Assembly (NCBI GenBank): GCA_964448935.1
Contig: CAYVBE010000173.1
Location: 1-8,971 of the forward strand
Reading direction: 5' to 3'
DNA length: 8,971 nt
Source of the DNA: CAYVBE01 sp964448935
GTDB taxonomy: Bacteria; Planctomycetota; Brocadiia; SM23-32
The first letter of the stretch is position 1; every line of letters starts with the position of its first letter. Positions 7,354 through 8,971 of the stretch are shown here, piece after piece. Below the pieces are notes generated by a model. It was not told where the DNA came from, made no database searches, and was given only the letters and a program-made list of their open reading frames with translations. The position numbers and the translations under genes were made by a program.

Positions 7354-8593
7354 CGCTCAGCACGTAGTGTGCCTCTTCGTCCGTGATGGCCACCCCGAAG
7401 CCCTCCACGCGCCTCCGGACGGCGGTCTGCAGACCCTCCGGGAGCGAGTCGTCCAGCCGCACGCGGTAAACCGCCAGCTCGTGGCGCGCGGCGTGGCGGT
7501 TGTAGTCCCGCCGCATACGATCGAACGCCTCTCCCCTTCGCGGGGTTTCCAGGCTGGCCTTCAGCCTCCGGCTGGTGGCCTCTATGTCGTAAACCGCCTT
7601 CAAAAGCGCCTGCACGGCGCGGTCAGCCGCGAACGGCGTCCCGCCCTCCGTGGAGATACGGACGGCCTCTTCGCGCGGCGGGTTCCACTCGCCGGTCAAC
7701 ATGCCCGAGGTGTCCATGGGCTCGATGCCCAGGGCGCAGCAGGTCTGCTCGTAGATCACGATTGCCCCCCGCCGCTTGCCCTCCACCGCGTAGCCCGCGA
7801 TGTGGGGCGTCGCCAGCAGGGGCAGCTCGATCAGCGCCTCGTCCGGCTCCGGCTCCCCCTCGAAAACGTCCAGCACCGCCCCGCCGATCGTTCCTGCCCG
7901 CAGCGCATCCGCCAGCGCGTCCGAATGCACAACCGTGCCGCGCGACGAGTTGATCAGCACCGCTTCCGGCCTTATCATCGCCAGGTCCGCCGGCCCGATC
8001 ATGCCCCGCGTCGGCCACTCGCTCTCCCCCTGCTCTGTCAGCGGCACGTGCAGCGTCACGAAGTCCGCCCGCAGCACCTCCTCCAGCGCCACCGAATCGA
8101 ACCCCGTCTCACGCTCCGCGCGGGGCGGGTCGTTCCGCAGGACCTCCACCCCGAACCCTTCCGCGCGTCGCGCCACGCACGAGCCGCAGTTACCGCAGCC
8201 CACTATGCCCAGCGACCGCCCGTGCAGCCGAGTCCCGCGGACCCCCGCCACGTGCGCCAGCGCAAACCACACGTAATCCGCCACGGAATCGGCGTTCGAT
8301 CCCGGCGCGGAGAAGACCTTGATCGGGTTCTCCCGCGCGGCGTTGGCCTCCTCGATATAGGCCGTGTCAATGTGATCCGTGCCGATCGTGGCCGTGCCGA
8401 TCACGCGCGCCCGCCGCGCGGCGTCCACCAGCGCGGGCGTCACGTCCGTCACGCTGCGGATGGCCAGCACGTCGTAGGTGGCCAGGCCGGGGAAATGCTC
8501 GTCCACCTCCCGGCCCTTCACCAGAGTCACCTCCCCCAGCGAGCCGAACAGTTCCTCGGCCAGCGGGATGTTCTCGTCCGCCAGTGTTTTCAT
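7343..8593 (-). CDS. pdxB: Erythronate-4-phosphate dehydrogenase PdxB
   Basis: NAD-dependent D-2-hydroxyacid dehydrogenase that oxidises 4-phospho-D-erythronate to 2-oxo-3-hydroxy-4-phosphobutanoate, the second step of the DXP-dependent pyridoxal phosphate pathway. It is cytoplasmic. The 416 residues track E. coli PdxB from the start (MKTLADENIP versus MKILVDENMP). Other matches are GTATIGTDHID at 66-76, the Rossmann motif GIVGCGNCG at 129-137, NDPPRA at 154-159 (acidic residue for NAD), and the catalytic set Arg218 (NSSRG), Glu247 (EGEPE) and His264 (TPHIAGY), spaced +29 and +46 as in E. coli. The C-terminal part keeps the YDI and FDRMRRDY stretches of the PdxB dimerisation domain, which separates it from SerA or generic dehydrogenases; it is about 38 residues longer than the E. 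coli protein. The ATG at 8593 has GGAG 8 nt upstream; an in-frame Met at 8719 would add 42 residues foreign to the family. The 3' end overlaps the convergent LarA-like gene by 11 bp. Confidence 0.93.
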   Translation of the reverse strand: MKTLADENIPLAEELFGSLGEVTLVKGREVDEHFPGLATYDVLAIRSVTDVTPALVDAARRARVIGTATIGTDHIDTAYIEEANAARENPIKVFSAPGSNADSVADYVWFALAHVAGVRGTRLHGRSLGIVGCGNCGSCVARRAEGFGVEVLRNDPPRAERETGFDSVALEEVLRADFVTLHVPLTEQGESEWPTRGMIGPADLAMIRPEAVLINSSRGTVVHSDALADALRAGTIGGAVLDVFEGEPEPDEALIELPLLATPHIAGYAVEGKRRGAIVIYEQTCCALGIEPMDTSGMLTGEWNPPREEAVRISTEGGTPFAADRAVQALLKAVYDIEATSRRLKASLETPRRGEAFDRMRRDYNRHAARHELAVYRVRLDDSLPEGLQTAVRRRVEGFGVAITDEEAHYVLSATR

Positions 8594-8601
8594 TGTGGGG
8601 T

Positions 8602-8605
8602 CTCC
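8602..8605 (-). promoter_or_regulatory. Ribosome binding site of pdxB (GGAG)
   Basis: On the minus strand GGAG lies 8 nt before the ATG at 8593-8591. It is the clearest Shine-Dalgarno in the window and supports this start over the upstream in-frame Met at 8719. Confidence 0.7.
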
Positions 8606-8711
8606 ATTATGGTTCGTGCGATGAGCGCTGATGCCGTGGCAGCATCGGGGGGAACGGCGGACCACTTCCCGCCGCAGACCGAAGCATACCCCGCGGAACG
8701 CCGATCGCCCT

Positions 8712-8730
8712 TTCCTCAAACCCGGGGCAC
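8712..8730. repeat. Direct repeat, copy 1
   Basis: A 19-bp sequence, TTCCTCAAACCCGGGGCAC, identical to 8873-8891 and 161 bp away. The similarity continues weakly beyond it, with GGCCTCGCT here and GGCCCTCGCT after copy 2. The two copies flank the hairpin cluster. Confidence 0.85.
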
Positions 8731-8758
8731 GGATTGGCCTCGCTGCTCCCGATGTTCC

Positions 8759-8771
8759 GCCCCTTCAGGGC
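8759..8771. repeat. Small GC hairpin GCCC-CTTCA-GGGC
   Basis: A 4-bp stem with a 5-nt loop between the first direct repeat and the large hairpin. It resembles in form the hairpin at 8839-8855 and is probably part of the same repeat element. On its own it would not be significant. Confidence 0.35.
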
Positions 8772-8795
8772 TCGGTCTCCTTTGCTGCACCCGGA

Positions 8796-8828
8796 CCCAG
8801 GGCGACGCCCTTCGGGCTCTGCCCTGGG
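8796..8828. repeat. Long hairpin within the intergenic repeat element
   Basis: CCCAGGGC (8796-8803) pairs perfectly with GCCCTGGG (8821-8828). Nested inside, GCCC (8807-8810) pairs with GGGC (8814-8817) over a TTC loop, leaving a 3x3 internal loop. CTTTTAT follows on the plus strand, so weak terminator activity is possible, but no plus-strand gene ends just before it. It fits a REP-like palindromic element better. Confidence 0.6.
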
Positions 8829-8838
8829 CTTTTATGTG

Positions 8839-8855
8839 GCGCCCTTACAGGGCGC
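8839..8855. repeat. Hairpin GCGCCC-TTACA-GGGCGC
   Basis: A perfect 6-bp stem with a 5-nt loop, 10 bp after the long hairpin and 17 bp before the second direct repeat. With its neighbours it forms a compact hairpin cluster typical of dispersed intergenic palindromes. Confidence 0.6.
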
Positions 8856-8872
8856 TCCTACCTATCGCGCCA

Positions 8873-8891
8873 TTCCTCAAACCCGGGGCAC
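8873..8891. repeat. Direct repeat, copy 2
   Basis: Exact second copy of the 19-bp sequence at 8712-8730, in the same orientation. The window ends 80 bp later with CCCCGGAAGGGCG, which again has the GC-palindrome style of the element, so the repeat block may continue to the right. Confidence 0.85.
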
Positions 8892-8971
8892 AGGCGGCCC
8901 TCGCTACCCTTCCAGATGTCCGCGGCAAACGCTTAACGACCCGCGACCAATCCGTATGCCCCGGAAGGGCG

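Larger units (their letters stand above)
8594..8971. other. Non-coding tail: pdxB upstream region plus repeat element
   Basis: These 378 bases hold no credible gene. From 8594 to about 8700 is the pdxB upstream region. It contains a small inverted repeat, GATGC (8630-8634) / GCATC (8642-8646), and no convincing promoter. From about 8712 to the end is a repeat element with two 19-bp direct repeats and several GC hairpins. A plus-strand frame open at 8631-8936 reads through the hairpins and repeats and is Pro/Arg-rich, so I treat it as spurious. Confidence 0.6.

Noticed and set aside
8606..8611. CATAAT on the minus strand as a -10 box for pdxB
   Set aside because: It matches the -10 consensus at 5/6, but it abuts the GGAG, so transcription would start downstream of the ribosome site, and no -35 is found at the right distance.
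8594..8719. 42-residue N-terminal extension of PdxB from the ATG at 8719
   Set aside because: The family N-terminus matches exactly from the Met at 8593, which has a good GGAG. The extension is Arg-rich and reaches into the repeat element.
8796..8835. Intrinsic terminator on the plus strand
   Set aside because: The hairpin is strong, but only four T follow and no plus-strand gene ends nearby; the previous plus-strand gene stops at 7353. A repeat-element hairpin is the better reading.
8631..8936. Open plus-strand frame of 101 codons
   Set aside because: It runs through the hairpins and both direct repeats, is rich in Pro/Arg, has no family resemblance and no ribosome site. It is most likely a spurious frame of the repeat element.

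Overview
The window is GC-rich, densely coding DNA from what looks like a Gram-negative (diderm) bacterium. Two genes encode envelope lipid-transport style proteins (AsmA-like and LptC/LptA-like) in unusually long multi-module forms. The right end carries a short GC-rich hairpin/direct-repeat element of a kind I associate with Planctomycetota and related PVC bacteria. That taxonomic placement is inference from style only; no marker gene is present.

Layout: positions 1-131 are a short upstream region. Next come three plus-strand genes. The first (132-3227) encodes a 1031-residue AsmA-like protein built from five ~125-residue modules. The second (3340-6027) encodes an 895-residue membrane-anchored protein with an LptC-like N-terminal domain followed by several OstA/LptA-type segments. 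The third (6064-7353) encodes a 429-residue LarA/DUF2088 family protein with the nickel-pincer cofactor residues. A minus-strand gene (8593 down to 7343) is a confident match to erythronate-4-phosphate dehydrogenase (PdxB), and its 3' end overlaps the LarA-like gene by 11 bp. The last 378 bases contain no credible gene; they hold the pdxB upstream region and the repeat element.

How the genes fit together: the first two look like a pair for moving lipid (LPS or other glycolipid/phospholipid) across the periplasm. Both are expected to be anchored in the inner membrane by one N-terminal helix, with long beta-rich periplasmic parts that could form a hydrophobic groove. The last two are both linked to 2-hydroxyacid chemistry: LarA enzymes invert or epimerise the C2 of 2-hydroxyacids, and PdxB oxidises the C2 hydroxyl of 4-phospho-D-erythronate in vitamin B6 synthesis. 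They are convergent, so co-regulation is not implied. I see no mobile element, CRISPR, tRNA or rRNA. The most noteworthy features are the repeat architecture of the two envelope proteins and the altered substrate-pocket residues of the LarA homologue.
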